Assembly (NCBI GenBank): GCA_963575645.1
Contig: OY754470.1
Location: forward strand, 27,014,501-27,078,500
Direction: 5' to 3'
Length of the DNA stretch: 64,000 nucleotides
DNA from: Xanthostigma xanthostigma
Taxonomy: Eukaryota; Arthropoda; Insecta; Raphidioptera; Raphidiidae
Shown in pieces: positions 32,617 to 44,085 of the stretch (position 1 is its first letter; each line of letters starts with the position of its first letter). The notes beneath the pieces are model-generated. The model ran no database searches. It was not told the DNA's origin and worked only from the letters and a program-made list of their open reading frames with translations. The translations under genes and the position numbers were made by a program.

Positions 32617-33940
32617 ATATTTCCAGCACACACACAAATCTCTATATCAAAAATGAAAATAAAAAGGAGTGGTGGTCTAATTAATTTTACACTCTGCCTA
32701 TTGTTTCACTTAAAAAAAAACAATAAAGAATTTTTTTACAATTAATCGACTGTATTGCAATATGGAATACGTGTATAGAAACACAATTTTTATTATAAAA
32801 TTCAGCGAACGTTTTATCAAATAATAAATAAAGAATTATCAGCGCCAATCGTGAATATTTCGATTATCGTAAAAAGTATATATAATATATATATTTACAT
32901 AAATATTGCTTTTATGTAACTCCGTATGTATGAATATGTATTGTGTAGCAGAAAGACACAGATATGCATAATCCAACAAAAAATCCATGAGACATTTTTT
33001 CTGCTCATTCTCACATCAGCACCGTATTTCCACCAACACCAGCGGCGGCAGATATTCAACTCTCTTTAAGCTGATATAATAAATAAATCTCATTCGTCGG
33101 AGTTTCAACTAGTATTAAGCTTTCCTACATAGCATTAGCGCAAACTGAGTTATGGGCTGATAACACATTGAACGGGCTATTTAAAGATGTTTTGGGGATA
33201 CGGCCTTAGACAAAAGCATGTCACTTATCCGCATATACTATACAAGAATGGACATTACGGCGAATGTCTCCAAAACGTTTACCCTGATACAGTTTGTTAT
33301 GTACCAACATATAAATATACACAAATGAGTGAACATTAACATTGAAGATGTCGTGACACGGTCGCATTCCAAGTAAAGTTACAGTTGCAATGAAATCTAT
33401 CAATTTCATTGGTTAGTTGTCAAGTGGATGGAAGTTGTTTTTTTTTAATAAAATAAAATACTGCAATCGACCATTTTAACTCAAACACCGAATGACGTCA
33501 CGCCTAAATAAATCAAACAGAATATAAACTCTTGAAGTAAATAATCACCGTGGCACTTGAATTTTTATTGCGATCACTTAATTCTGCATCATTTAATTAG
33601 TTGATTTGTTGTTTATTCGTGATTTTGTGATATTTTACAACACTTAGGTATGTCAAACGTTATTTTTGAGGTTAGTTAACTCGCAGCTAAAACGCCATAC
33701 TATTTTTACTACTAAGTACGTACTTTTAAGAAAATATTTAATACAAATCATATCATTAAGTAAATTTACATACCTATCTACGAAATATCTCTGCACCACA
33801 GCTCTACACCCATAAATACAACACCTAATGTTAGTTATTGCGACTGCATTTCTTTAAAATAATTTCAATTTTGATTAGACCTGGTCATGCAAAAATACGC
33901 TACACTGGTTTTGGGTACACACTTAGTGCAACCAGTTTAT
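32617..33940. other. Unassigned AT-rich spacer
   Basis: Nothing is recognised over 1.3 kb; ATATAT runs occur at 32880. Confidence 0.4.
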
Positions 33941-34200
33941 CGTCGTTGGTTCTGTAATAGCTCCTATGTGCATAGTTGACAGATTTGACGTGTTTTTTTA
34001 TGAAAAGATTCAGGAAACGTAGCTCTATACATTAGTGATACCTCCTATGTGCAAAAACTGAATTAAAATACTATTTTAATTCAGTTTTTGCACATAGGTA
34101 GTTTTACTAGTGTATAGAGCTCCGTTTCCTGAATCTTTTCATCTAAAAAACGTAAAATCTGTCAACTGTGCACATAGGAGCTATTAAAGAACCAACGACG
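33941..34200. mobile_element. Foldback MITE, 260 bp, TTAT flanks
   Basis: The two halves are inverted copies along nearly all their length, from CGTCGTTGGTTCT outward to AATTAAAATA at the centre. TTAT lies on both sides (33937-33940, 34201-34204), a likely 4-bp target duplication. No coding frame exists. Confidence 0.75.
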
Positions 34201-34204
34201 TTAT

Positions 34205-34986
34205 TCAAAAAGGGCCTAGTCATTTTTTAGTCATATCAGTCGAACCAGGCAAACATTCTCTCATCTGATTATTATAAAAAAGCCGAAACTCCCGAACAAA
34301 AAATTGGCGAGAATTCCCGTTACAATGTTATGTAATATTGCTGATAACAAAAGGGTTGTTTTTTGTAAATCGTGTTTTATGTTTGAGCGTAATTACGTAT
34401 TCGGTCTTGATCAAACACATGCCAACACAATGTTTTTACAGCAATTATGTCTAATCGGTGTGACTCGTGTTTTTTTCTGCAATTTTTTCAACACTTCGAC
34501 ACAGCTGAAGTGCAAAGTATTACACACAATGACAGTGAAATATAAGCGTTGTAAGGGGCGAATGGAGCTTGTTGGAAACGGAATGGGGGCGTGTAACTGT
34601 AGGGATGGAATATGAATATCAACACCGCCCAAACAGCACTCGACTCATTTATATCTTTAACGAAAACATAAAACAGTGATTTAACACAATATTATACACG
34701 AAGACGCACCAAACTGGATGTAGGGCCTTCAATGTTGGATCATCGTAAAACTCCGAAACTGGTTTCGTAATTCTTGGACTAGTTCCGAAATTGAGAGACG
34801 CCTATATAAAAATACTGCATTTAGAAGCAATGTTTGTGCTTTATAACTGAAATTTGTTTATTGAATTAGAAAACATTGAAAGAAACCTTAATAATCAGAA
34901 ATTTGCAAAAAAAAATCAACGTTATCGACTAGTAATTACTACTAAAAAATATTAGTTGGGGAGCTGACGCGCAAAAACACCATATC
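34205..34986. other. Unassigned spacer
   Basis: A 103-codon plus-strand frame at 34304-34615 shows no domain or homologue that I recognise, and I do not call it a gene. Confidence 0.4.
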
Positions 34987-35270
34987 ATCCCAACCTTCTG
35001 CCGTTTAGTACATAAGTTATTTAAGAAATTTAGAGCATTTTTTATATGACTATATAGGAGGAATCTGAACCTATTTTAAGATAAAGGTGGCAAAAAAACA
35101 GTTAAAATTTAAAAAAAATCTGCCGCTTTGTTTTTAGATTCTGTTAGAGGCCAAATAACCGGTAAATACCAGCGGTAGAAATTTTTGATCAATTGCAGCC
35201 TCCCTAAGCAACTCCTAAGAAAGTGTATAATTATTCGATCATAAATCCACTTTATGTGAACACACTGTAT
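34987..35270 (+). repeat. Family F repeat, copy 2 (uninterrupted)
   Basis: It matches 28499-29065 without the Helitron, and reads TATATGACTATATAGGAGG across the insertion point. It lacks the foldback second arm. Confidence 0.6.
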
Positions 35271-35650
35271 ATTGAGGCCCATTTCTGGTCGACCAGCTAA
35301 GCAAAAATGTGGTAATTTTTAATCTTTTTCTGATATTAACTTGCTAGTTCCGGTTTTGTCCGAAATTCCTGAATTGCGAAATCTCGGAAGCCCTAACTGG
35401 ATGCCGTTCAAGCGAACGCCATTTGAAGCTCTATTAGATGTTTAGTACAGTTTGCTCTAGAGTGTAGGTGGCTTTATTAACGATATTAATAGCTCATTTG
35501 TATCTTTCATTCTACAGCACATAGTGATTTACATAGTATTTATAAATGAAGACGCACTCGACTTGAGTGCCGCTCATGTCAACGATACTTGAAGCTCTTT
35601 AAGCTAGAATTTTTACATCTATTAACGGTATTAATAGTGCATTTAGATTT
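35271..35650. other. Unassigned spacer
   Basis: Nothing is recognised. A word set around GAAGACGCAC recurs weakly at 34700 and 35550. Confidence 0.35.
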
Positions 35651-36165
35651 TACCATTCCAACCCACAAGTGGGGAGTGATACTAGTTTAGGTCAAAAATC
35701 ACTTTTCATAAATTTTAAAATATTTTTTCGTTTTGAGGTCCCCGAATCCAAAAAAACATACTTTTGGAAAAACTCTGTGCGTCTGTTTGTCTGTGAGCAC
35801 CATGCAGGTCAAACGGAGAACGTATTGAAACCAAATTTTGGGAAGATGTTTGGTATGCAAATATGAAGAGCGCGTTTTTTTTATATAGTAATGGTATACT
35901 TTTCATAACGACTTATTCTATTTATTTTTTCAAGAAAGTTTTGTTAAAACTTTTTTTCTAAACTTTATAGATTCGGAAATATTTAGAAAATTAAAAAAAT
36001 CAGCTGTTCTTTTGTTTTGTAGATCTGTCAGAAATAAACTAGTTAAGCATCCTTTGATTAATTTTTACCTGACGTGGAAACATATATTATATAGGTAACG
36101 AATAGCAAATATATAATTGAATACTAGCCATTACCCGCGTTACCTCACGCGATAACAGAAATTAA
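35651..36165 (+). repeat. Family G repeat, copy 2 (uninterrupted)
   Basis: It begins TACCATTCCAACCCACAAGT and ends near TTACCTCACGCGATAACAG. It reads TATATAGTAATGGTATAC where copy 1 holds a Helitron, so it serves as the empty site. Confidence 0.65.
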
Positions 36166-36866
36166 TTTTTTTTTTATTATACTATATCAAATGTCAACAT
36201 TTAGAAGTTGGAATGGTCCCGTCGTTCAATTGGGTGGAATTTTTTTATTGCACAAATGCAGTGATTTGCATAATTTAAATTAATAATAAATGTATGACTC
36301 GTTCATCTGCTGGATGCCTTTAAGAAAGTTTTCTTTTAATTTTCCAAATTATCCCCAGAAATTAATCCCCGGAATAAAAATTCACTTTTTGTGCATGCTT
36401 CACGTCAAAATGACGTTTTATCGACAGGGGGATTGTAGATTATAGGCGCTAGATATGGGATGTTACCATCGAATTTTTATCTAAAAATATGCTTGTTGTT
36501 TTTCTTTTTGAATTATAAAGTAGTTTCTATTTAAAAAAACAACTGTAAAATAACATATTGACAGAAAAAGGGTAAACTTTGTGACAATCCATTTTCCTAG
36601 ATAAATATTTAATTGGCTTTGTAATTTAGTTCTCAATTCAGTGTGTCAGCTATTTCAAAAATACATATCATGGGGTATTGTGTACCTATATAGGTATACG
36701 TCTATAATCACTATAATCCGATCATTGATAATATACTGTATCCCTTGTTTTATTATAGAAGAGAATTTAGTATGTGTCGGTTATGTAACGGATACGACCC
36801 GCATTATTAGGAGTCAACAACAAAAATATTTTATTATACAGAGTGTAGTACATGATTTTTGAGAAC
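36166..36866. other. Unassigned spacer with a degenerate X element at 36424-36455
   Basis: GGATTGTAGATTATAGGCGC at 36429 matches part of the X micro-element. The rest is not recognised. Confidence 0.35.
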
Positions 36867-36879
36867 TGGCTGTTTAAAG

Positions 36880-36936
36880 ATAGAGAGAGAGATTGTGAAT
36901 TATAGACGCTCAACAGATGAGGTCATCAGCGTCTAT
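36880..36936 (-). mobile_element. X micro-element, copy 1 (57 bp, 12-13-bp target duplication)
   Basis: Read on the minus strand it starts ATAGACGCTGATGACCTCAT, closes a hairpin with AGCGTCTAT, then TAATTCACAATC and a TCTCTCTCTC tail. GGCTGTTTAAAG (or TGGCTGTTTAAAG) flanks it at 36867-36879 and 36936-36948. It is too small to encode anything. Copy 2 is at 47374-47428. Confidence 0.75.
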
Positions 36937-36959
36937 GGCTGTTTAAAGTAATTATAAAC

Positions 36960-37520
36960 CGAGAGCTACTGAACTTTTTGGAAACTGATTTAAGCATGGA
37001 AGTGACATAGTTTATAGTCAGTGCAAACAACAAAAATTGCATTTTTCGTCACCAAATCCAGTCGTTTTTAGCGGTAATTAACCTCGAAATATGCACTGGT
37101 GGGGTTGAAAACGTCAACTCATTTTAGCATGTCTGAGATTTTCAAAGTATTTCAAATACACATTTTCTTAAACTATATTTAAAAAGACAAAACAAAATTC
37201 CGATCGGAACACCTCGGCAGACTTGATGGGGCGAGATAAGGAATGTTCGAAGCCGTCTGCCGGGGTGTTCCGACCGGAATTTTTTTTTTGCATTTTTTAA
37301 ATACAGTTTAGAAAACGTATATTTAAAATACTGTGAAAATCGCAGCTTTGACAAAATGAAGTGACGTTTTTAACCCTATCTAGTGCATATTTAAGGGTTA
37401 GTTATCCCTAAAAAAAACTGGACTTGTTCGTTATTTACACTGATTGAAGTACATTATAAAGTATGTCAATTCAATGTCTAAATTAGCTTCCAAAAAGTTC
37501 AGTAGCTCTTGAACTATTAT
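36960..37520. repeat. Foldback, about 265-bp imperfect arms
   Basis: The segment 36960-37225 pairs with 37255-37520, starting at GAGCTACTGAACTTTTTGGA and meeting near a GC-rich hairpin (TCCGATCGGAACACC / GGTGTTCCGACCGGA). The minus-strand frame at 37142-37354 lies within the arms. No target duplication could be set. Confidence 0.6.
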
Positions 37521-38179
37521 TAAAGATGATGATTATATTATTTTCTATCGCGTGTCATATTTTCACACTATTAAATTATTTGGCAGTAGTTTCTTAGAAC
37601 ATAAATGCAATTGTTGGAGTGAAGTGACAAATACTTAATGTCTAATCACAACTAATAAAAAACTCGGGTCGCAGTGCGAAACCCTGCCGACAATATAGTA
37701 TATTTGCTAATACAGGCAGTGTGGTTTTATTATGTGAACTTAACTCTTTTGTTTTTGACCAAAATAAAAAATCATCCTTTAAAACAATATTTTTTTTCTT
37801 AGTTTAAATATTACTATCAATTTATCAAATTAAATCTAACCTTCACTAAGTAAATCCATATCTACAAACTAATGTTTTCATAAAATGAAGTCCGGTCATT
37901 TCGGGTCGATTTTAATAAAATTTAGGTAGCACATTTTAATTATTGCTAAAGGATAAATTTCAATTTTAAGACGAGTCGGAGATATTTTTCGGTATTTTTG
38001 AGCCCAAAAATATTTTTCAACCCCTAAAACCCACCCTAAAAGTGTCCAGATTGGGCCCATTTTAAATAGGCTACGTGCGGTGAAGGATTCCAACATGTGT
38101 ACCAAATTTCGTTAAAATCAATTAACTCCTTTGAAAGTTCTTGCTCGCACACTTATATAATATTATGTATAATAAATAA

Positions 38180-38839
38180 TCTAATATATAAAATTCTCGT
38201 GTCACAGTTTTCGTTGCCATACTCCTCCGAAACGGCTTGACCGATTTTGATGAAATTTTTTGTGCTTATCCGGTATCTATGAGAATCGACCAACATCTAT
38301 TTTTCATCCCCCTAAATGTTAGGGGTAGTCCACCCCTAAATTTTTTTTTATTTTTTAGACAAAATTTTTAATTTCTATTTTTTTATGATACAACATACAA
38401 AAATACATACAATCCTCAATTTTCACCCTTCTACGATCAACCCTTTTTTTTTAATATCCATTTTAGTAATTTAATCATTTTTCCTCTCCGGTCGAAAATT
38501 GATCAATCGTCATTTAATTAGTTATCCCCGCCAGATGTCTACAGGTGTCACTTCGCCAACATCTATTTTTCATCCCCCTAAATGTTAGGGGTAGTCCACC
38601 CCTAAATTTTTTTTCTTCCTTCCCCATTCGTTCTTTTGCACCGGGCACGACGGCGCAGCCGGAGTGCTCGACATACACACATATACGTCCATGTATATTT
38701 TAAAATAAATAAAATAGATAGATAGATGTTCCAATTAAATTGTTTTATTATTTAACTTTATACGTAGCGAAGCACGTACAGGGCCGCTATATATATATAT
38801 TATACTGTTAGGCGGTACGAAGTTCGCCGGGTCCGCTAG
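38180..38839 (+). mobile_element. Short Helitron, copy 3, 660 bp, double 3' terminator
   Basis: It starts TCTAATATATAAAATTCTCG after A (38179) and ends GGTCCGCTAG before T (38840). At 38781-38788 the inner end reads GGGCCGCTAT, where copy 2 has CTAG, followed by a TA-rich run and a second hairpin (GGCG...CGCC) and CTAG. The same extra module is in copy 1. The body is nearly identical to copies 1 and 2. Confidence 0.9.
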
Positions 38840-38855
38840 TATTATATATAATATA

Positions 38856-39567
38856 CTAGCGGCCCTGTACGTCTTCGCTACGTATAAAGTGAAATAATAA
38901 AACAATTTACTTGGAACATCTATCTATCTATCTAGTTTATTAATTGCTAGCTATTTTAAAATATACATGGGCGTATATGTGTGTATGTCGAGCACTCCGG
39001 CTGCGCCGTCGTGCTCGAAAAAGAATAGCGTAAAGTATTCGTGGATAACTGGTCATTAAAACACTTGCTCTATTTCGAGCACGACGGCGCATAGCGTAAA
39101 GTATTCGTAGATAACTGGTCTTTAAAACACTTGCTCTATTTCGAGGGTTTACTCCGGCTGCGCCGTCGTGCTCGAAAAAAAAGCATTTGTTTTAAACGAT
39201 ATTCAGTTTTTTTACATCCTCGATCTAGATTCTAGATATATGGTTGTTAAGTTCGTTGCGCCATCTATTGATTATTCACTCAATCCAGTCAACAGGTATC
39301 GCCATCTTATATGGTTGTTAAGTTCGTTGCGCCATCTATTGAATATTCACTCAATCCTGGAGCTAACAGATATAATTATGACTGTCAAGGAATAGACAAA
39401 TAATTTGCAATAAAATAATATTGCGACTATAAATTGAAATGTAAGCTATCCTATCTTTCAAGTTGGGTCGAATTGCACACGGTGTGCAAATCAAATTTAA
39501 AATCGGTTCAGTAGTTTAGGAGTTCATCGCGGACAAACATGTGACACGTAATTTTTATATATAAAGA
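38856..39567 (-). mobile_element. Chimeric short Helitron, 712 bp, with internal tandem duplications
   Basis: On the minus strand it begins TCTTTATATATAAAAATTAC then GTGTCACATG, a different 5' end from copies 1 to 3, but its 3' 150 bp and CTAG end are those of the same family. Host A (38855) and T (39568) flank it. A 54-bp unit is repeated at 39026-39079 and 39092-39145, and a 49-bp unit at 39238-39286 and 39309-39357. It is non-autonomous. Confidence 0.85.
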
Positions 39568-39712
39568 TAGGTACATATATAAATAGACTTTTCCAAAAAT
39601 GGTGCCAAACTTCTTAGGAAGCTATGAAACGTCGAGCAATTTTGGTCCGATACCTAGGTCCCGCCATCCGACCGACGCCAATAGTGTAAGTGCCTTATGG
39701 CGAATACACTAA

Positions 39713-40337
39713 AAACAGTTATAAAATGCCTTCTTCGAACAGAGCTTAAAATTTTCCGAGAGCATTTTTAACAATGTGAGTGAAAAGACACCTTAATGCT
39801 CGTGTATTTTTGTCGATTATTTTGTGTACATCCCGCCTTGACAAGATAGCGCTGCGTAATGAACAGATTCTGTTAGCACCTGAGAGTGTGCGTCGATGCC
39901 CGTATCACTATGTCGATCGTTGTAATGTGCTACTGTAATATTAAATTCACTCTTCATCAATCTCTACTTTATCGGCAGCAGGCGCTCTGTTCCGAGCTCC
40001 GGTACGCGAGTGCACTCCAATGTGAACTAAACTACAATATGATGTGCCTAACGGATGGGCTTGCATTTTGCGAGCACGCACAAACAGTTTTATAGTACAA
40101 GGTGCGAATGACAGATACTGTGTTACATTTATGGCTAATTCAAAACTAAAGTGGTTATCAGGAAAGAAAAGTTCAATAATTTTTCAAATGAATTTATCAT
40201 CAATGATACCAGAATACGGAAAATGAAAATATGAAGCCTGCTAACTATAAAAATGATTTCATAACGTTTAAGGCGTACTTTTGGATGTGGACAGCGATAT
40301 TTCTTGAAAAATGGCGAATATTGAGAAATGCTCCATT
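39713..40337. other. Unassigned sequence
   Basis: Short overlapping frames at 39886-40226 are not recognisable. No element boundary was found. Confidence 0.35.
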
Positions 40338-40338
40338 T

Positions 40339-40586
40339 CTTCTTGGTTTCCGGGCTTGTATGCCGTGGTTCATTGGTATTTCTATCCGACTTTTCGTCTA
40401 CAACTGCGGTAGACATTATCAAAGGCGATGTGGTAGCGGGCGAAGTACCCTTTTCCTCCTAGACAGCCTAGAAGGACACTTCGCCCGCTACCACATCGCC
40501 TTTGATAATGTCTACTGCAGTTGTAGACGAAAAGTCGGATAGAAATACCAATGAACCACGGCATACAAGCCGGGAAACCAAGAAGA
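40339..40586. repeat. Near-perfect palindrome, about 108-bp arms
   Basis: Arms 40339-40447 and 40479-40586 differ at only a few positions around a 31-base centre. Reading out of the right arm gives a frame (EKSDRNTNEPRHTSRETKK) that continues past the palindrome; the following words CAAGAAGATTTGG and GAAAGCC recur at 63805-63850. The arms could be duplicated C-terminal coding sequence of an unidentified element. Confidence 0.65.
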
Positions 40587-41144
40587 TTTGGATCAACACC
40601 GGCCGTGAAAGCCTACACACTTGGATTAAGAAATGCTTTTTCCTGCAGCGGGAAAAATAAGCTTGATTTTTATACACAAAATATAAATAAAAATATATCA
40701 TAAAATTTTATTAATTTATTACGATCGCTGTACGCGAGGCTGGTTTTGCAGCTGGAATCGTTACTGGGACTTGCGCTGGCTGTCGTGCTGGCTACGAGGA
40801 CGGAAATGACGTCACTGCGGATTCACATGCGTGGTTACAAGTTGGATTTCAAAGTTAGAACTATTAGGCTATTTTTCGTACTTGGTTCGAGCAAGAATCA
40901 ATCAGAAAACAGTATCTTGTCCCGTTGGCGACATTGGTAAACGTCCACATGTTGACGTTTTTAGTATATTCTTTTTATTAAAAAGTTACATATAAACTTG
41001 GAAGTTAATTTATAAGATCACATAAAAAAAGCTTATGTTATTCGTGTGCAATATTTGTTGTTACTTTTTTTTTTATCTAAACAAAAATCCTTTAGTTACC
41101 AAACATTCGCACAGATTACTATAATACATTTTGTTACTACAATA
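40587..41144. other. Spacer with a relative of the 19167-19551 TIR element
   Basis: At 40724-40940 the sequence CGCTGTACGCGAGGCTGG and onward (GACGTCACTGCGGAT, CAGTATCTTGTC) matches the inside of that element in reverse. The right boundary is not visible. Confidence 0.45.
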
Positions 41145-41147
41145 TTA

Positions 41148-41712
41148 GGCTACATACGCACTAGGTGGCTGCCCGCGGTGCGGCCAGCCGTCCGGTTGAC
41201 CGCAGTGTACGGTGAATGTGCGGTTGAATCTAATTTAAATCAGACAGATTTTGTTTAACCAAAAAGATTTTGTTTTATGGACGTTGAAGAAGTTGTTGCT
41301 GTTTATTATTTATATAATCGCTACATAAAAACTAAAAAGGAAAAAAATATTGGATACATCCTTTCTTACAAACACGAGATAAAACCAGGAATTTTGATAT
41401 ATTTATTGAAAAACTCAAAAAATATGAAGACAAGTTTTTTATCGAACTCTATAATGCAAATTGTCAGACAACAATAAACACGACTACCCAGGTGACGGTT
41501 AACCGCAAACTAACCGCATAGTGCGTACACGAACCGTGCGGTCAGCCGTCGAAGCAACCGCAGTGCTCCAAGCGACCGGAACGGTTTGCGGGCAGCCGAA
41601 ACGTAGTGCGAATGCAATTTTTTATATATACAGAATTTACGTATAGTTTATTACTTGCGGTCAACCGGACGGCTAGCCGCATTGAGGGCAGCCGCCTAGT
41701 GCGTATGTACCC
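41148..41712. mobile_element. Harbinger-like MITE with TTA target duplication
   Basis: Inverted ends GGSTACATACGCACTAGG extend with interruptions for about 55 bp, and TTA flanks both sides (41145-41147, 41713-41715), matching the TWA preference of PIF/Harbinger. Subterminal CCGCAGT/GCGGTCA words recur. The interior contains small frames but no nuclease or Myb domain. Confidence 0.75.
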
Positions 41713-41715
41713 TTA

Positions 41716-43764
41716 GACCATTTTAATTTCAACACCACAAACATGACGTCACAGTGTATGTTCTGCATATATTTAGTACCCTCTATATTGCTAGAAAAGA
41801 TCGGGAGAAAGACTTAAACACTACGGTGCAGACATATATACGTCTGTCTCACTTATTATACTCTAAATCTCATACGCATGTCCGTGAATGGATGCGCGTC
41901 AGTTGCAGCGTCAGTCTGCACATGGAACTAAGCTGTGAAAGGGGGGTGGCTTGCTCTATTCCACTTACTAATTGCCCCACTACAGACGCTACACTTGCGC
42001 ACAACGGGTTAAATGAAAAGAAAGAGATAGAAAACAGTCATTAGCTGTCTCACTTCATGGACCACGCTTCCAGTTACGACCACCTGCAATATAGCAGTTA
42101 TTAAATTTATGGTGTTCTGTTCACAGACAATAAACATTAACTTTTGTTCACGTTCGGACTGTCGCTGGGCCCATCTACAAAGCCAAACGAAATTCAGCGT
42201 CACAGCAGCCAAATATAACAAAGAATCTAGCGGCAAAATCAGCCTCGTGTGCAGCGACATTTAGACATCGAATGAGTTAGTGTGCATGGTGTTATTTGTT
42301 ATCATATCGGTACATGTACAGTGTACATATAGTATTATATACAAGAATAATAGGACCAAAACATAGTCTTGTGTATCTTCTGGAAAACAAACAAAAGATA
42401 TTGGCAAAATGGACAGTTTTTGTTTCAAGTTTAATGCTGCAAAGTTGGTTTGAGAACAAATTGTTGGAATTTTATTAACTACATAAAAACACGACATAAG
42501 TCATTTTAATAGGTTTATTCGCTTTTATTTTTATGCAGTGCGGTGTCTGATATTACTTTATAATAAGAATGCATTATGTATAATCTGCAGTTATTTAAAA
42601 AAAGTTAGCAATTACAAAAAAAAGTTAAATTTTGTGTAGAGATAAAATGTTTTAAAACATTTCGTAACATAGGTCTGAAAAAGTTTTGTCTGAAAAAAAA
42701 AATAACCAAAAACAAATTCGCCTTGATGACACAAAACAGTGCTTATATTTTTAGCGTGCGATGTACAAAATGCAGGTAAACTCGAAATGCCTGATGTAAA
42801 AGCGTCATGTTTAACATCAATGAAAAAGAATCAGACATCTATATAAGAGCTTCCATATTGGAGAAGACGATAGGTTGTGTTAGTGTTGAGCTTTAGCATA
42901 AGCTATCAATTTATTCCGGTGATGATAAGTTCCACACGGCCGATAATGCAGGCGGCCTCCTTCGATCGCAGGAAGGGAAAATGAACTATCGCTAGATACC
43001 CCTATCGGTTGCTTTATGCAAAAATGGCGGTATACCTACGTTCAACATTCCAGTATCTAACCAGCAAAACTTAACGACATTCTAATATCATGGAAATAAG
43101 AAATAAGGAGTAAAAAATATAAAAATATTTTATTAATTATTAAATTACTGCACTATTTTATTTTTAAAGTAATTTTGTCATTTAACTGTACTTTTCATTA
43201 TCAATTCTAAACATAAATGTAAATTATAACATAAGTTAAATTGTTTTCATTAAAAGTGAAAACTTTCTTTCTCACGTAATTTTTAAACGAACGTTCATTT
43301 ATAAGCATTGAGAGGGCTTCTCAAGAGTGTTTCTGATCTTCTAAAAAATTCAACATTTCATCACTTACGTTTTCTTTTCCTTGATTTCATCAAAAGTAAA
43401 ATAGCTACGCTTTAAATCGGAAAACATTCTTCGTCACTAAACATTTTAGAAACGAAATGATTTTTTAAATCTTTAAACGCGATAGTATCAAAATGCAAAT
43501 CGATATTAAATTTTAAGAACGTTTGGCGTTTAAATAGGGTTTTTGAGAGACTTATAAGATAAGAATATAACGAAAAAGCATACAAGAGATTAAAATAATT
43601 AATTTTGTTTTAATTAGAAAAAATATATTAAAATAACAGAATGAAAAGAGATAATTTTAACATTAAAATTAATATGATTTTTATCGCTACGCATTTTGTA
43701 TTAGTTTTTTTAATTTGTAGGAAAATAACACAAATTGAATGGTTATTTGAAACTTATATGACAT
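41716..43764. other. Mostly unassigned; TIR-element fragment at 42030-42262
   Basis: AATCAGCCTCGTGTGCAGCG at 42237 is one end of the CTGCACACGAGG family seen at 19167. The remainder has no recognisable gene or repeat. Confidence 0.35.
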
Positions 43765-44085
43765 TTATTATTGACCCGGTTTCATCCGAGTGCAAAACTA
43801 TTCTGAAAATATTATATCGACCTTCTCATCTACACAGCAGAACTGTCAAAGCATTGTATCTAAAGATTTGGTCAGCGTTAATCATGTAAGCGTACGAAAA
43901 CAGTTTTTTTGACAAAACACCGTCATAGTTCAGTTTATACAAAATATTTACAAATCATATACAAAAATCTTCCACGTTTATCGCTCTTTCTATTAGTGAA
44001 AACCGTATGAAAATCCGTTTGGTAGTTTTTGAGTTTATCGCCTTCAGACAGGCAGACGCAGCGGATGGACTTTGTTTTGTATCTA
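43765..44085. repeat. Lepidopteran transposon-type non-coding fragment
   Basis: GACCCGGTTTCATCCGAGTG at one side and CAGACAGGCAGACGCAGCGG with a TATATATAG end at the other are word types I associate with lepidopteran Helitron or LINE tails. The class is not decided. Confidence 0.35.

Larger units (their letters stand above)
37656..39712 (+). repeat. Family K repeat, copy 2, split by two Helitrons
   Basis: The left part 37656-38179 and the right part 39568-39712 together match copy 1. Between them sit Helitron copy 3 and another Helitron, separated by 16 bp (38840-38855). Confidence 0.65.

Noticed and set aside
34304..34615. 103-codon frame rich in cysteine (CNIADNKRVVFCKSC)
   Set aside because: Cysteine spacing fits no zinc-finger pattern that I know; no support as a gene.
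39026..39145. Spaced direct repeats as a possible CRISPR array
   Set aside because: Only two units with a 12-bp gap, in an insect Helitron; this is a tandem duplication.
41277..41477. 66-codon frame starting MDVEEVVAVYY as a Harbinger-encoded protein
   Set aside because: It lies within the 565-bp MITE, is too short, and lacks nuclease or Myb motifs, though similar acidic starts occur in such proteins.
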